This document shows, piece after piece, positions 63,814 to 64,000 of a stretch of 64,000 bases of DNA. Source of the DNA: Methanocaldococcus sp. FS406-22. Lineage in GTDB: Archaea > AGJL01 > Methanococci > Methanococcales > Methanocaldococcaceae. The DNA lies in assembly GCF_000025525.1 (NCBI RefSeq), contig NC_013887.1:382729-446728 (forward strand), in the 5' to 3' direction. Both the position numbers and the translations under genes were made by a program. Numbering within the stretch: the stretch's first letter is position 1; each line of letters begins with the position of its first letter. The notes beneath the pieces are model-generated. The model saw nothing but the letters and a program-made list of their open reading frames with translations. It was not told the origin of the DNA and ran no database searches.

Positions 63814-64000
63814 ATGATAACAATAGATATTGAGCTAAAAGACAAGCCTGGAGAATTATTAAAAGTTTTAACTCCAATATCAAAGCATGGAGCTAATGTA
63901 ATAAGTGTTATCCATTCAAGAGAGGAAAAAAGAGGAGGTAAAGTCCCTGTAAGGATTGTTATTGATGTTGAGGATAAGGAAAAATTAAAAAATATTTTGG
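63814..64000 (+). CDS. ACT-domain protein (partial)
   Basis: The first 62 codons of a gene that runs out of the window. The sequence [37 protein letters not shown] and [15 protein letters not shown] is an N-terminal ACT domain, which usually binds an amino acid and regulates an enzyme. It starts 2 bp after the carS stop (TAGAGATG), so it is co-transcribed with it. What follows the domain is not visible. Confidence 0.8.
   Translation, partial: MITIDIELKDKPGELLKVLTPISKHGANVISVIHSREEKRGGKVPVRIVIDVEDKEKLKNIL

Overview
This is about 64 kb of a very AT-rich archaeal chromosome. It encodes methyl-coenzyme M reductase (isoenzyme II, mrt), the thiol:fumarate reductase subunit TfrB, methanogenesis marker 8, tyrosine decarboxylase MfnA, CDP-archaeol synthase CarS, aIF6, L31e, a RIO2 kinase and a CTP-type riboflavin kinase. 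Most starts are preceded by GGTGAT-like Shine-Dalgarno boxes, and the few GC-rich patches are structured elements. All this points to a hyperthermophilic methanogen of the genus Methanocaldococcus. From memory, the order of genes between about 21 and 61 kb resembles M. jannaschii MJ0048-MJ0092, but the left third does not look collinear with it, so I infer a close relative rather than M. jannaschii itself.

Layout. 0-4 kb: ArsR-type regulator, DRG-type GTPase, methionine aminopeptidase, trpE. 4-9 kb: RIO2 kinase, coiled-coil membrane paralogues, unknown and secreted proteins, an archaeal AAA ATPase, with transposon debris and palindromic MITEs between them. 9-21 kb: a surface-glycan island with two GT9 (heptosyltransferase-family) proteins, an FkbM methyltransferase, a Wzx-like flippase, a complete predicted nucleotide-heptose pathway (GmhA, HldA, GmhB, HldC), GalU, and an IS605-type tnpB. 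21-30 kb: TfrB, a Na+/Ca2+ exchanger, a U32 peptidase, and a metal/cofactor ABC importer whose binding-protein gene is cut in two by a second tnpB element. 30-36 kb: CooC-like ATPase, LOR/SDH-type ornithine cyclodeaminase homologue, and mrtA-mrtG-mrtB. 36-42 kb: a NikR-like regulator without nickel ligands, a MoxR-HEAT-VWA module, HAD phosphatase, RelBE-like pair, ArgB. 42-52 kb: PUA-PAPS reductase, coiled-coil pair, Sua5/YrdC, ferredoxin, methylthio-nucleoside phosphorylase, divergent glnK and amt, frameshifted nhaP. 52-64 kb: riboflavin genes, split SelU, Pth2, an FAD oxidoreductase interrupted by a structured element, MfnA, L31e, aIF6, a two-repeat CRISPR, CobT homologue, PP-loop ATPase, CarS, and a partial ACT-domain protein.

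The most striking theme is small mobile DNA. (1) Three hairpin elements share a leading CATAG-stem-CTATT end. Each is flanked by a 27-30 bp direct repeat of a gene end, as if very long target duplications had rebuilt the host gene. (2) Two full tnpB elements and two remnants each carry a long-range stem whose sequence differs but whose pairing is kept, as expected of omega RNA. One TnpB has NRQ in place of the last catalytic DRD and may be nuclease-dead. (3) At least two MITE families sit at gene ends and supply stop codons or C-termini. Several genes are visibly broken: the importer binding protein, the FAD oxidoreductase, nhaP, and a nucleotidyltransferase fragment.

No tRNA or rRNA gene was recognised by eye. 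All functional names come from motif recognition without database searches.
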